Positions 22,143 to 34,103 are shown, numbered from the stretch's first letter. The stretch: 64,000 nucleotides of DNA from Salvia splendens (GCF_004379255.2 NC_056038.1:30926061-30990060), one strand, 5' to 3'. Translations and numbers: made by a program. The notes: generated from the sequence alone by a model not told the origin.

Positions 22143-25100
22143 ATGTTGGAGGCGAACGCTGAGGAGGGATCATCGGGGATTGTGGATGGGATGTTTAGCG
22201 CGGACGATGAAAGCGACGATGTTTACATCGATTTTGATTCTTTCTGGAAACTCATGGGCGCGCCCGCTTCGCCTTCGCAGGTTGTTTTTGTGGTTCGTGG
22301 ATCAGTTTCTACTTACATAATTGGAATTGCTATATGTAAAGCGTATTTATTGAATGCAATGAATGGATTGGAAGTATAAGTTGGTGATCACTAGCTTTTT
22401 CCTTTCTTGAATAGATTAATGCTTCTAAACACTTGCCACTTGGAGGAGTGGGTGATATGGCCGCGCATGATTCTTGCATTACTGTGTAATTGACTTTATT
22501 TAATTAGGATATATCTGATTTTACTTATATTGTGTATTTCGTCAAGTGTGTTATGAGTAATTGTGTTTGATAATGCATGTTTAATATTTCTCTACATGCA
22601 TATCATGTATCAATCTGATTGTGATCAGAATTATATGGCACTGCCACAAGACTCACAACCAACTGAAAATAGGTTTAACTTAGCCTAGAACTTCCAACAG
22701 TTCTTATGTTTTTGTGAAAAATCCTTTTTTCTTTCTTTCTGAATTTAAGTTTACCATGTTATTTTGGAAGAAGTTGTTTCTATCAGTTTGAGTTATGTCA
22801 TCTTAATGGACAATTCTCTTTGTTATATTTTGTAAAAGTGGAGGAAATTTACTAATGTAAGATATGGAATTACTTGGCTTGGTCATGCAATATGTGCAGC
22901 ATGCTGTTATGCTTTATGCGTGGATAAAATAACAGAGATGAAAGCATAGTTCTTTGGTGAATTAAGTTCCCCCTCTTGCAATTTCCATCAAGTCTCCAAC
23001 TTGTTAACAGATTGTGAAGTGCTTTGTGACATTGTTTCACTCCAATTCCTCCCATGTTCCATCTCTGTTCTCTTTCTTTTATCTTCTCGATGCTCTCTGT
23101 TAGATTGCTTGTCTGCTTCGACGATCTGGATTAAATTATAATTTTCGTTACTCTGTTGGAAATTACTTCACTTTTATAAAGTTTTAGGTGAGGTGCGTGA
23201 GTTGTGATTCCAGTTGCTGTTAATTTGCAGGGTAATATATTGGAAGACCTATCTTTTATTGATGTCCCACAAGGTTGGTAAGCAGCCTTGTAGATTTGTA
23301 AATTTGTTTTTTCCTTCTGGGAACTGATCGACGAGTTCTTTCTATTTTTGTTCTAGGCCACTATTGGAATTCCATTTTAATGAAGGAGATTAGATTTATT
23401 TCGACTTAGGGAGTGACGCATAAGCGTTATGCGTCGTTAAAAGACGCATAACCCTTATGCGTCACTCCCTAATGACGCATAACCCTTATGCGTCACTCCC
23501 TAATGACGCATAACCCTTATGCGTCTTTCAGTCAGCTTTTAGAAGGCAGAAGCAGCGCACAAAATACACTTTCAATTAAACCATGTCATTTTATAAATTT
23601 AATATTTTAAAAGAACGTAATCAATTAAATTTAACTAACATATAAATGTATAAAGGACATTTTAATTAGGAGAAAGAGCAATCAATGGTTGAAATAATAA
23701 TATACATTCAGATAAATGCATTTCTTAATGATATTTTAAACATTTTTTTGCTATAGAATGTCATATTTTACATCACGAAATGACATGTTTTATGTTATAG
23801 AATGAAATATTATACAATATGTAATGATATCGTTAAACGTAACGAATTAAATTTATATGTCATTTTACTATCTTAACCGTTGAAAGAATAATACAATCAA
23901 ACAAATCCATCTCTTTTCTTTCCCGATAACTTAGTATATCGAAAAGATTACAGATTAAACAATTGGATGAAATTCGAGGCCTCAAACTAAAGTAAGCCTT
24001 CTTCACACGCTTCGCCTTTCACCGCAATCCATCTCTCAGGTCGATTATCCCTCAGGTCCGGCGGTAGCGCCAGCTCCTGCCAGCGGCACCGGGAGCTTGA
24101 GTGGTGGCTTTTTGGCGGTGGTGCTGGGGGCGATGTTGGTTGCGGTGTGAAGAAATTTGGGATTTTGCTAATGGTGAAGGAAGTAGGAATGGTTTATTTG
24201 TTTGATTCTTTTGGAATGGAGTTTATTTAGTGACGCATAATGCTTATGTGTCACTAAAGAAAGACGCATAATGCTTATGCGTCACTAAAGAAAGACGCAT
24301 GATGGTTGTGCGTCTCTCTATTAACGACGCATAATGGTTATGCGTCACTCCCTGTGTCGGAATACAACTAAAGCCCTTCATTAAAATGGAATTCCATTAA
24401 CATGCATTACCAAAAAAAGAATTTTTCCACTGATCGATAGAGTCCAACATTTTTCTGGGTACATTTTAGGGTAGATGGGAAAATTATTTTAGTGAGATTA
24501 AACATTTGGTTTCAACGTGAAATGATAATGATTTACTGCATCTTGCTATAAATGCCTCATTTTCAAAGTCCAATTTTATTTGTGATAGGAGTTCAGAATT
24601 CAAACGATATATTTTTGTCAAAAGCTGAGATACCAGGATCTAGTGTACTATCACCCTCACACAACTCTGAAACCTCAGATTCTAGGACTGGAAGTTCAGA
24701 TGGCATCTCAGGATCTGCAGGAGCTTCTTCTGCAATTGTGGGTGCTGGAATGCGAGAACCTTCTCCACAGTTCAGTAAAGCTGAGCACAGCTGCTCTATA
24801 ACTGTCACTGACGGAATATCGGTCCAAGAAAATGGCCGTTCTGATAGTTCTATAGTTGGTTGTCCCCAGACGCCATCATCATACAACCAAAATGATGGTG
24901 GCAGACCTCCATCTGGGACGTCCAATTCTTGTGACCCGTTGGGTTCGTATGGCACCCACCATGTTACTCATGATGGAGAGTCTTATGCTGATATTCACAA
25001 GAACCATGATAAGGATCTGATTGGATACTCTGGGCTAGATTTTCACTATGAAAGTAAGTCTTGATTTTAATGCTTCATTCTAGTGTTTTTGTTCTGTTTG

Positions 25101-28100
25101 TGCATAAATTATTAAATTTCATTATCAAGAATATATTAAATATTTTCCAATAAAAGTTACTCCCCACGTCCCAGAAAATAGTGCACACTTTGTCATTTTG
25201 GGATGTCCTGCAAAATAGTGTACACTTAATAGTGTACACTTTTTAACTTTCATTTTCTTGACACCTTTTCTTTTTACTTGACTCTAATTTTACGTACTTA
25301 TTTACAAAACAACAATTATGGCCCACCATTATCTACATTAACTAACACAAATACAACAAAGTGGGGCCATTTATTTTTTCCTCTCACAAAACACTGCCTA
25401 ACGTTTATAAAAACCTGTGTCACATCAAGGTGTGCACTATTTATGGGATGGGAGTACTAGGTTTTGATATTGTTTGTATATGTGACCAGAAACCTATGAA
25501 AAAACTAACCATTGGTCTTTTGCTGCAGACAAGGAGGATGTCTCAGCTATTGATGGAGATAGGATTTCTCTGGAACTTTCCCATACGGAGTCCAGTTCTT
25601 GTGAAATTAAATACAGTCGACATTCCAGATTTACTCCTGAAAATGGTGGCATGCACCTTTTCGGCTCAGATGGTCCATCCTATGATTCTCGTAGTTCTGG
25701 ATTTCAATCCTTAGCTTGTGATGGAGGTAGGATGGTCAATGCTAAGGATGAAGGAGAAAATTTTAGCGACGACTCCATAAATGCAATACCATACATGTAT
25801 GTGGCTGCTTCTCAGTTTGGGGAATGTACAACTGAATGTGGGAGTGGTAGAAGTGTTCCCTTAAATGGCCAAGTTGGATTTAGCTATTCCAGAGATATGA
25901 ATACATTGCAGGCGGAGACAAAAAATCTTTCTCCTGATTCTCTGTCATGCATCTTTAGCCAGACAGGAGGTGATACCACCAATGAAATTGTTTCTAGAGC
26001 ATCTGAAGTAGTTGACATGGCCAGTAGGAAATATCATGGGGATGTGAGTAAGCAGCCAGCTGTAAAAAGTATACAATGGTCTCCATCTGGTTCCTTCTCT
26101 TCGGTTTCGTGTGAGAACTATGTTTCATGCAGAGAGGATGAAGGCGAGGACATGCTTTTTGAGAGTGATTTCCTTCCTCAGGGTGTGTTTGGTCAGACTA
26201 ACAACCAAAAAATAGGTATTTTTGCTCAGGATGGTAATTCTGATCTTCTGGTGTCATGTCAACCTGGCATATGGCCATTAGCGCCAGTTAAGGCAGAAAT
26301 GAATTGTCAGAAGTTGGAAAATGAGGTATCAGAGTTCAACAATCTTTATCTTCCCATCATCAATTACCAAAGGGTTCAAAGTAACACATTAGAGCCCATC
26401 AATCTCGATGATTACTCTGATCTTTGTATTCTTGAGGATATGAGTACACCAGCAGTAGCCTCAAAGCCTGTTACAATAAATGAAAAGTTCTTGGCTGCTT
26501 CACAATATTCAACATCGATAGGCCCTGTTGACCAGATGACAATGGGGCATTCAAGGCTTAGGCCAAATGATGAACGGGTTATTTTCCAAGTTGCCGTGCA
26601 GGTGATTCAATAATTCAGACCTTATATGTTGGTTGCATGTTCTAAAATTTAATGTTATCATATTTGATGTGCCGAGTTAGCTTTTCTGAAGCTATAATAA
26701 ATTGTTATGCATGCCTTCCCTATGAAAGTTCGTAGTTTTGTTTTGGATGATTGACCATGGTGAAGTTTTGCATATGTTGCAGGATCTTTCTCAGCCAAAA
26801 TCAGAAGCTATTCCACCTGATGGTTTGGCTGTGGCTCTACTGAAACATCAGGTATGAAGTTCCCAACTCGGTTATTGGCTCTTCCAGGGGTATACACACA
26901 TCTGATTGGTTTATGATCTTGAGGATTGAGGAGTAGTGACTTGGGTGAAGATTGGGTTTTCTTTTTTCTTTTTTTTTTTGTTTTTGTGTGGGTGGGGGGT
27001 GGTAGGGGGTGTGATTTGTGGGAGATGATGTTGCCTAGAGTTTTTAAGGCTATTTTCACTTTGTATTGTCGTCCTTATTCCTTCCTACAATTGAGTTCTC
27101 CTTATCCATGAATGCCCCTTGGCTAGAATTCACTGCTTTACCCAGATTAAATTTGTGCTTATTGGTGTTTGAATTGAAAAGGTCTTTTGGTTTATTAATC
27201 TTTTTAAAACTATATAGAAATTAAGCTTCAACAGAGACTGTCCAAATGTGTATTATGCTCTATGATTCACTTTATGTTATTCTTGAACGGATAGCTTTTC
27301 ACTGTCCAAATGTGTATTCTATGATAGTTTTCTCAATCCCTACTGACTCTAGTTGAGCTAATGGGCAGCGCATTGCTTTATTCTGGATGGTTAACAAAGA
27401 GACGAAAGGTGCATGTTGTTCTGGTGGGATTCTTGCGGATGATCAGGTTGCTTTATGGTCTTTTCTTTCTGAAGGGTATATAATCAATCACCGGCATTAA
27501 CTTTTTATTATATCTGTTATGGTAGGGACTTGGCAAGACAGTGTCAACTATTGCATTGATATTAAAAGAGAGGTCACCTTCTTTCAAAGCACCGGTAGCT
27601 AATACTATGAAACAATGTCAAATGGAGATGTGTGATCTCGACAAGGACAATGGAGCTTCTGATACTTACAATGGTTGCAAGAGTAACATGCAAACAAAGG
27701 GTAGACCGCCTGCTGGCACCCTTATTGTATGTCCAACAAGTGTTCTCCGGCAATGGTCTGAAGAGTTGTTCAATAAAGTGACTAGGGAAGCTAATCTTTC
27801 TGTTCTAGTTTACCATGGAAGCGGCCGCATTAAGGATCCTCTTGAGCTTGCTAAATATGATGTGGTGATTACAACATATGCTATTGTTAGCATGGAGGTG
27901 CCAAAGCAGCCTGTTGTTGATGAGAATGATGATCAATTTGGCACCCCTTTTAATGGATTCTCATCTAGTAAAAAAAGGAAGTTACCTGAAACTACATCTA
28001 ATAAGTCAGCTAAGAGTAAGAAGAGTAAGAAACAAATTGATAATGAATTGCTTGAAACTATATCTGGCCCTCTTGCCAAGGTTGGATGGTATAGGGTTGT

Positions 28101-31100
28101 GCTGGATGAGGCTCAAACCATCAAAAACCACAGAACTCAAGTAGCTAGGGCTTGCTGGGGACTTCGTGCTAAGCGTAGGTGGTGCTTATCTGGTACACCA
28201 ATTCAGAATGCAATAGATGATCTTTATAGCTACTTTAGATTTCTCAGGCATGAACCTTATGCTACTTTTAAGACTTTCTGTGAGCATCTGAAGTCACCAA
28301 TCCATAGGAATCCTACGGTTGGGTACAAAAAACTGCAAGCAGTGCTGAAGACTATCATGTTGCGCCGAACAAAAGGTAAGATTATCTCTGTCTTCTAACC
28401 ACTCTTGCGTCTAGCTTCTAGTCTATATTTCCCTTGCCCTCAATAACTATGGACAGTTTATTTGCTTTTCACTTTCTCCCCCCTTCAGTTCCTACACTTC
28501 TAAGTGCTTTATGTATCTAACAAGTTATCCATCGTCCAAAATTGCATTTGGAGCTATGGACCCTTCCCTGAAATGAGGTTTTGGTGAATTTGATTCTTAT
28601 GATTTTTTGTTTCATGCGCATGATTGTGGAATTGCTTATTTTTGGACTTTCACAAGTTGAGTGTGCTTTAAACTTGCAAAATTGATTTCACTTTATTTTC
28701 TTGTGCACTTGATAGTCTATTCAGGGGCGGAGCTACGGTGGGGCATGGGGATCCTCTATGCGGCACCGATACGGATACGCGTATCGGTATCCGAAGGATA
28801 CGGATACGCGGATACGGCTCTTTCCCAAACAACCCGATACGCGGATACGTTTTAACTATTTTTTTTAATAAATAATAATAGTGCAAAATAAATTACAAAA
28901 TAGATATTCTAATTCAACATAGAGACATTAAAGGTCTATTACACTCAAAATAACATGATAGCAGCAGGTTCTAAATTAGGAAATAATTAAAAGGTAGTAG
29001 CAAACTAGCATCAAGCCATCAACATCAAGCTTCTTCCTCATTCCCCGTCTCCTCCAGCTCCACACCTTCATCCTCGGCATCACCCAATCCAAATGATACA
29101 GCCTGCAACTCAGGTTCATCAATGGAGAGGTCAGCAACTTCAAGAAGACCAACACCACTAAGGGAATCAAAAGAATCTCCCCCAACATCCCACATCCTTG
29201 TCTCTCCTTTCTTGTATGCATCAGTTCTTCTTGACAAATGTCTCAGATTTGAGTGCACAAAGACCAAATCTTCAGCCCGCTCAGGAGTTAAGGCATTTCT
29301 CTTGACACTATGGATGAAGCTATATGTGCTCCAATTTCTTTCACAGCAAGAAGAAGAGGCCGGTTGGCTGAGCAGTTTCATGGCCAAACTCATCAAAAGA
29401 GGGATAGATTGTCCATGATTTGTCCACCATGTCATTGGGGAAACAGCCCATCTATCATGTATAGAATCAGGGTCATTGAATTCTTCTGAACAACTAGAAA
29501 CCTTGCATATTCTTCCTTCACTGCAGCCAACTCTTGCGGTATGCGAAAGAATTTCTTGAAGCAAGTCATCCTCATTTGTGATATTTCCTTGTCCTTGTGG
29601 GGGGGTAGTCGGCCAGCACCTTCTTGAAGCCACATGTTGCTGTAAAATCTGGAATTGGCAGCAATTTAGATCATGAAGTTAAAATGAAAAAAATGAAGAG
29701 CAAAGAATCTGAATTTTAATTGCACAGTGCATATTACCTTGGATTGAGTGAATGAGCCAAACAATGAAGTGGATTATTGCCTTTTGTCCACCTAGCAATC
29801 AATATATCATGAATAACAGAGTAGAGGTCTGACTCCTCATTTGGTTCCTTCCCTTCATACAAATATATTTCTTTCTTCACTTTCTCCATAATATATTTCC
29901 TCCACCAGGTTTAGGCTTCTCTAGAATGGTGACATGATCCCACAATGGAGCCCTGATATCAGTTATTTGTCTGGACCCAGATCCAACACTAGAACTAGCA
30001 GCAGAACTAGCACTAGAACTAGCAGCAGTAGCACTCAGATTTGGAGATGCCATACTGCTGAAATTATAATTGAATTGAATTGGGGGAGCAAAAAACTGAA
30101 TTATAACATAGAAAGCGATGGCAAAAATAGATACATAAAACGAAAAATCTAAAAAAAAAGCATACCGAATCTATGGAGGCGGGGAGTTTTTGACCTAGCT
30201 GCGGCTTTCTCAATTGTGTGGAATCTTATATTGTATAGAGCATCATTATTTATAGAGCTAGATTTGTTCATCCAGCTGCAATGGGCTACATCACAAATGG
30301 GCTTTTTGGTCCAGCCCGTTAATTCTATCGGGCCGGCTCCTTTAGATGGGCTTTAAACTGGGCCGTATCCACCGAGATACGTATCGAATCTGAGGTTTCC
30401 CGGCCCAATACGGCCCATCCCGCGGATACGCCCAGGATACGTATCCGTCGCGTATCCGTCGCGTATCGGTATCGGATACGTATCCGATACGCGATACGGC
30501 AACAAAGTGAAGTATCCGTGTTATATAGGGGATCCTTGGCCCCCCAGCCATTCGAGTTTTGCCTATAATATATATATATATATTCAGATACGCTATTAAA
30601 AAATATTGATAGCGCAGTTGGCAAGTGGTCTGATCTTTAGATCATACTTTCGTGCAGGTGCTGAGTTCAATTCTCAGCTATGCCATTATTTTTTCAATAT
30701 TTACCCACTGCTAGTAGTTACTGCTAGTAGCAACTCCTTATTTCTCGTCAAATCATCATTGCAATATTTACCCAATGTCTTTTAAATACTATTTTCAAAT
30801 ATTTACGCAAAGTTATTCTAATTTATTTGTTGTCAAATTATATTTTAGAGATGTGCTATATTTACTCAATAATTTTTACTGTCAAATCACTTTTAAGCGA
30901 TAGTGTTATATTTAAACAATGACTTTTAAAGGTTATAGTTTGAAAGAATGTTATTTGTTCAATGACTTGTGAATATTGTAATCTATATTAATAAATATTA
31001 TATTTTAAACTACTTTTTTATTGGTATTGTAATATAGAGTAAATGAGTAATTAATAGCTTCATGCAGATTTTATAGTATGTATAATTAAACAATTTTGCT

Positions 31101-33277
31101 TTATTTATGAAAAACTTAATTGTATTAGTAGGTAGAATACTTTTTAAGTCATCACAAAGTGTATATATCAATTATTCTTGATTAGATTAAATTTGCTTGA
31201 TATGCATTTAATTCTCGAGTACTAGTACATATCTAAAAATATCTCGTTATTTTTAAGATCTTCAAGACAAAAAAAACTTCTTCCTACGACTAATTTTGAT
31301 GACAAAAACATTGAGAGATACATGCAACTATTAACGGTGGTAGAGCTAAAATTGTTCTTCTTCATGGGCCCCTCACCGCAAAATTCCTGGCTCCGCCACT
31401 GAGTATATTATACCACTTAGTCACCTACTGTGATGAAGCTGAGCAAGCTTAGCACGTATGAGTTTATATTTAGAAAAAACACTTTTCCCCATTGTTGTGT
31501 AGTTTAATTCTAAACCATAGGATTAGAAATGCAGTGCCCCAGCTAGGTTTTCTGGCTTCCACAAATGGAGATATTTCTCATTAATGAAGAATCATCTCTC
31601 TGGAGTGTAATACTATTTTGGTGGTAACTTTGATTCAGGTACTTGTATTGATGGGGAGCCAATTATTGATCTTCCACCAAAAACTATAGAATTGAAAAGG
31701 GTTGATTTCTCCATGAAGGAGCGCGATTTCTATCGCAGACTTGAGGCTGATTCAAAGGCCCAATTTGCAGTACGTTAACAATACTATTAAATGCAATTTT
31801 GTCTATAAGTATCTTTGTTAATTTTGTAACTCCTTGACCTCTGTTTCTGCTATTGTCAGGAATATGCAAAAGCAGGGACAGTCAAACAGAACTATGTGAA
31901 CATATTATTAATGCTTCTGCGGCTTCGACAGGCTTGTGACCACCCTCTTCTTGTTAAGGGGTTCGGTTCTACTACACAAACGACTTCCTCCATTAACATG
32001 GCTATGAATTTTCCCCTGGAAAAAAACATTTTCCTTCTGAATCGTTTGGAAGGCTCTTTGGCAATTTGTGGGATATGCAGTGTGAGTATATAAAATTATT
32101 TCTTCTGCTGTCATCAGCTCTTTTTCTTTAAATGTTGAGTTGTATTGTAGAGGACCCATGACTCGTATGAATCTTATACTGTGAATACATTACAGGATCC
32201 ACCTGAAGATGCTGTAGTAACTGTCTGCGGGCATGTCTTTTGCAACCAGTGCATTTGTGAGCATATGATTGGTGATGATACCCAGTGTCCCTACAAAAGT
32301 TGCAAAACTCGTGTTACTTTCCTCACACATATTTTCTACCACCACATTACGGAATGCTATATCAGATAACCCAAAACAAGAAAATAACCACACCTTCAAC
32401 TGCTCTGATTCTGAGCTTGCTAAAGTTTCTGGATCTTGTTCATCAAGCTATCCAGAAGGTTCTTCCAAAATTAAAGCTACTATGGAGCTCTTGACCGGTT
32501 TGTCTAAGCCACATGTTCCTGCATCAACATTGAGTTTCTTAGAGCCGAATGAAGGATGTTCAGATTTGTTGCATGATTGTGACTCAGTGGGAGAGAACGG
32601 AACTCCAGACATAAAACATGTTTCTAATAGTTCTGTTAAAGTTGCAGGGGAGAAGGCAATTGTGTTCTCCCAGTGGACAAGGATGTTGGATTTGCTTGAA
32701 GATTATTTGAAAAGTTCATCCATTCAATACCGCAGACTTGACGGAACAATGCCTGTTTCTGCCAGAGACAAGGCAGTGAAAGAATTTAAAAGTCGTCCAG
32801 AGGTTTGTTACTCTTTTGGCATGCTGTCGATTAGTTTAGTCTTTTGCAAGTTTCAAGGTGATGTTTACTCGAACTTTGTGCTAGGTTACTGTCATGATCA
32901 TGTCTCTGAAAGCCGCTAGTCTTGGACTGAATATGGTGGCTGCTTGCCACGTCATCCTCCTTGACCTCTGGTGGAATCCGACGACTGAAGACCAAGCTAT
33001 AGATAGAGCACATCGTATCGGGCAGACACGGCCTGTCTCAGTTTATCGTCTGACTGTGAAAGATACAGTAGAAGATCGCATTTTGGCCTTGCAGGTACCT
33101 CCTCTCACTTGGAATAATATCATCCCCTTTATGTCATTGTTTGGGTTATGTTGTGACACTGCTTTTATTCAGGAAAAGAAGAGAGAGATGGTTGCATCTG
33201 CCTTCGGTGAGGACGAGACGGGTGGTCGACAAACTCGGCTCACTGTGGAAGATTTGAAGTATCTATTTCAGGGTTGA
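22143..33277 (+). CDS. CHR28: SNF2-RING-helicase chromatin remodeller, CHR27/CHR28 (FRG) type
   Basis: Twelve exons: 22143-22280, 23232-23274, 24589-25053, 25529-26601, 26783-26851, 27369-27446, 27526-28375, 31639-31769, 31860-32081, 32196-32802, 32885-33094, 33173-33277 (about 1,329 residues). The N-terminal half is long, acidic and Ser-rich. The SNF2 ATPase has GLGKT (residues 623-627) and DEAQ (about 816). A C3HC4 RING (ICGIC, then [15 protein letters not shown]) sits between the ATPase lobes, and the C lobe has VFSQWT and [12 protein letters not shown]. The end [17 protein letters not shown] is typical of the family. Arabidopsis FRG1/FRG2 act in the nucleus in RNA-directed DNA methylation; the same role here is inferred. 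Splice phases agree throughout except for one extra base in an A run at 32304-32307, just after the RING, which creates a stop at about 32367. Introns 2, 3 and 7 hold transposons. Confidence 0.9.
23415..23525. repeat. Palindrome array, left arm of the intron-2 element
   Basis: Four units of a 21-bp palindrome (GACGCATAA, three bases, TTATGCGTC) start at 23415, 23443, 23474 and 23505, joined by CACTCCCTAAT-type linkers. Spacing is about 30 bp. Confidence 0.9.
24040..24150 (+). pseudogene. Captured C-terminal fragment of an arabinogalactan/GPI-anchored protein
   Basis: From a CAG acceptor-like site near 24039 to TGA at 24148-24150 the frame encodes a glycomodule-like stretch ([11 protein letters not shown]) followed by a hydrophobic tail ([15 protein letters not shown]). 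This is the layout of AGP or lipid-transfer-protein C-termini with a GPI-anchor signal. The piece is GC-rich, unlike the AT-rich transposon around it, as expected for exon capture by a Mutator element. It has no start codon or signal peptide, so it is probably not expressed alone. Family assignment rests on composition and layout only. Confidence 0.55.
24232..24347. repeat. Palindrome array, right arm of the intron-2 element
   Basis: Four units of the same palindrome start at 24232, 24262, 24293 and 24325, with a few mismatches (for example GACGCATGATGGTTGTGCGTC in the third). The last unit ends in the conserved CACTCCCTG before the terminal repeat. Confidence 0.9.
25160..25454. mobile_element. 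Stowaway-like MITE in intron 3
   Basis: A 295-bp element is flanked by TA at 25158-25159 and 25455-25456. Its ends are inverted repeats: CTCCCCACGTCCCAGAAAAT on the left against the complement of ATTTATGGGATGGGAG on the right. It has no coding capacity. The ends and TA target are those of Tc1/mariner-derived Stowaway MITEs. Confidence 0.85.
29025..29633 (-). pseudogene. hAT transposase C-terminal (hATC dimerisation) fragment
   Basis: A 202-residue frame contains the hATC signature: [20 protein letters not shown], then [18 protein letters not shown] and [18 protein letters not shown]. An acidic tail follows and ends at 29025. The catalytic RNase-H-like core upstream is missing, so it cannot act alone. 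Confidence 0.85.
29877..30053 (-). pseudogene. hAT transposase N-terminal fragment (BED-finger start)
   Basis: From ATG at 30053 the minus strand encodes a Ser/Ala-rich leader ([16 protein letters not shown]), then [11 protein letters not shown] and GGGNILWRK, the beginning of a BED-type zinc finger. A TGA at 29877 stops it before the cysteine pair. With the fragment at 29025-29633 it shows that the middle of the gene was deleted. Confidence 0.7.
30608..30684 (+). other. tRNA-like block (A- and B-box-like) in the outer hAT
   Basis: A D-arm/A-box-like TAGCGCAGTTGGCAAGTGG is followed by a stem with TTTA loop and a perfect T-arm CTGAG-TTCAATT-CTCAG (B-box-like). The acceptor stem does not pair well. 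It may be a tRNA-derived fossil recruited into the element, or part of a SINE. Confidence 0.4.
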
Positions 33278-34053
33278 TTAAGACATTTCTGACAGAGTAT
33301 TCTTTAACATTTTACAGCATTTTGAAAAGCTTGATTGATAGCCTAGCATTTACTAGAAAAGATGATTAGGCTTAGAATAGAGTGCATAGATTTTTGAGAA
33401 CAGATTGTTAATATGTTTACAGAGAAGCAAATCACTTGCTATCTCCTTGTGTATAGCTTTTATAGAGTTCCGTCACATAAACATATCTTTCTAGTCAATA
33501 TATTTTTCCTACTTCTTGATATTCACTATTCAGTGAGTAGTTTATACTTTACACTGTTTAATTTTTACTGCTTAATAATAATCTCAGTTATTGTTCCAGA
33601 ACCACAAATAAATTTGGTAGTGTCTAACTTCACTCCACTTGCAAAGTGGATTATAACAACTGCAAAACTTAAATACAATGTTAAACCATGGCTGCTACCG
33701 AGGAATTCCATGAGCATGCAAACCGATGAGTATTTAAAGACAGTTCAATACTGTAACTACACGAGCATTACTGATTACTCATTACAGAAACTACAAAATG
33801 CTAGTATCAAAACAGAAGGTATGGTTACAGAACGGAATGACCTTAATTAAAACTAAAATCGGGTAATACCCCTTACCCGAAAAAAATCACAACCTTACCC
33901 AAACCCGTAAAATTGGGATCCGCTACCCATTTTCCACCCCTAAAACGAGTATATTTTTTCATCAAGGGAAGTGAAGAAGGTATGTATAAAAATAATGTGC
34001 TTCCTTTGATAGATTAAGTATATAATAAATATGTATACATACTCTAACACCAA
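33278..34053. other. 3' flank of the CHR28-like gene
   Basis: AT-rich downstream sequence, probably including the 3' UTR. A 145-codon frame at 33413-33850 has no recognisable domain and low-complexity composition, and I do not call it a gene. The interval includes the hAT end listed separately. Confidence 0.5.
33855..33945. mobile_element. Solitary hAT-like terminus
   Basis: The sequence ends TTTTCCACCCCTA, the complement of an hAT-type terminus TAGGGGTGG, and carries several GGGTA/TACCC motifs just inside it. The other end of the element is not visible. The terminus resembles the complete element at 58658-59993. Confidence 0.4.
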
Positions 34054-34103
34054 GGTCTCATGGTGTAGTTGTTAGGACATTGGACTCTGAATCCAGTGGG
34101 ACC
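34054..34103 (+). pseudogene. Truncated tRNA-Gln (CTG) pseudogene
   Basis: GGTCTCATGGTGTAGTTGTT is followed by an anticodon arm TTGGACTCTGAATCCAG with anticodon CTG, matching plant tRNA-Gln. After the variable region (TGGGACC) a T run follows, and the T arm and 3' acceptor strand are missing. It is a 5' tRNA remnant. Confidence 0.65.

Larger units (their letters stand above)
23333..24428. mobile_element. Mutator-type non-autonomous element (Pack-MULE-like) in intron 2
   Basis: Flanks show a 9-bp duplication ACTGATCGA at 23324-23332 and 24429-24437, the Mutator size. Ends are imperfect inverted repeats of about 45-60 bp; the best part is TGGAATTCCATTTTAATGAAG at 23373 against its complement near 24395. 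Inside each end lies an array of palindromes GACGCATAA-nnn-TTATGCGTC. The middle carries a fragment resembling the tail of an arabinogalactan protein. No transposase is present. A related copy lies at 44831-45759. Confidence 0.75.
28756..30527 (-). mobile_element. Inner hAT element nested in the outer hAT
   Basis: A 9-bp direct repeat GGGGATCCT stands at 28747-28755 and 30528-30536, and removing the insert restores a continuous outer element. Both ends carry clusters of GATACG/CGTATC motifs (28768-28850 and 30375-30525). On the minus strand it carries the first and last parts of an hAT transposase, so it is an internal-deletion derivative. Confidence 0.75.
28722..31401. mobile_element. Outer hAT-like element in intron 7
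   Basis: Ends are CAGGGGCGGAGCTA and its near complement TGGCTCCGCCACTG. Flanking 8-bp repeats are AGTCTATT (28714-28721) and AGTATATT (31402-31409), seven of eight identical. Without the inner insertion the element is about 0.9 kb. It has no transposase of its own, and its middle contains a tRNA-like block at about 30608-30684. Confidence 0.75.

Noticed and set aside
33413..33850. 145-codon plus-strand frame downstream of CHR28
   Set aside because: Low-complexity hydrophobic and polar runs, no domain, no splice context; it lies in 3' flanking DNA.
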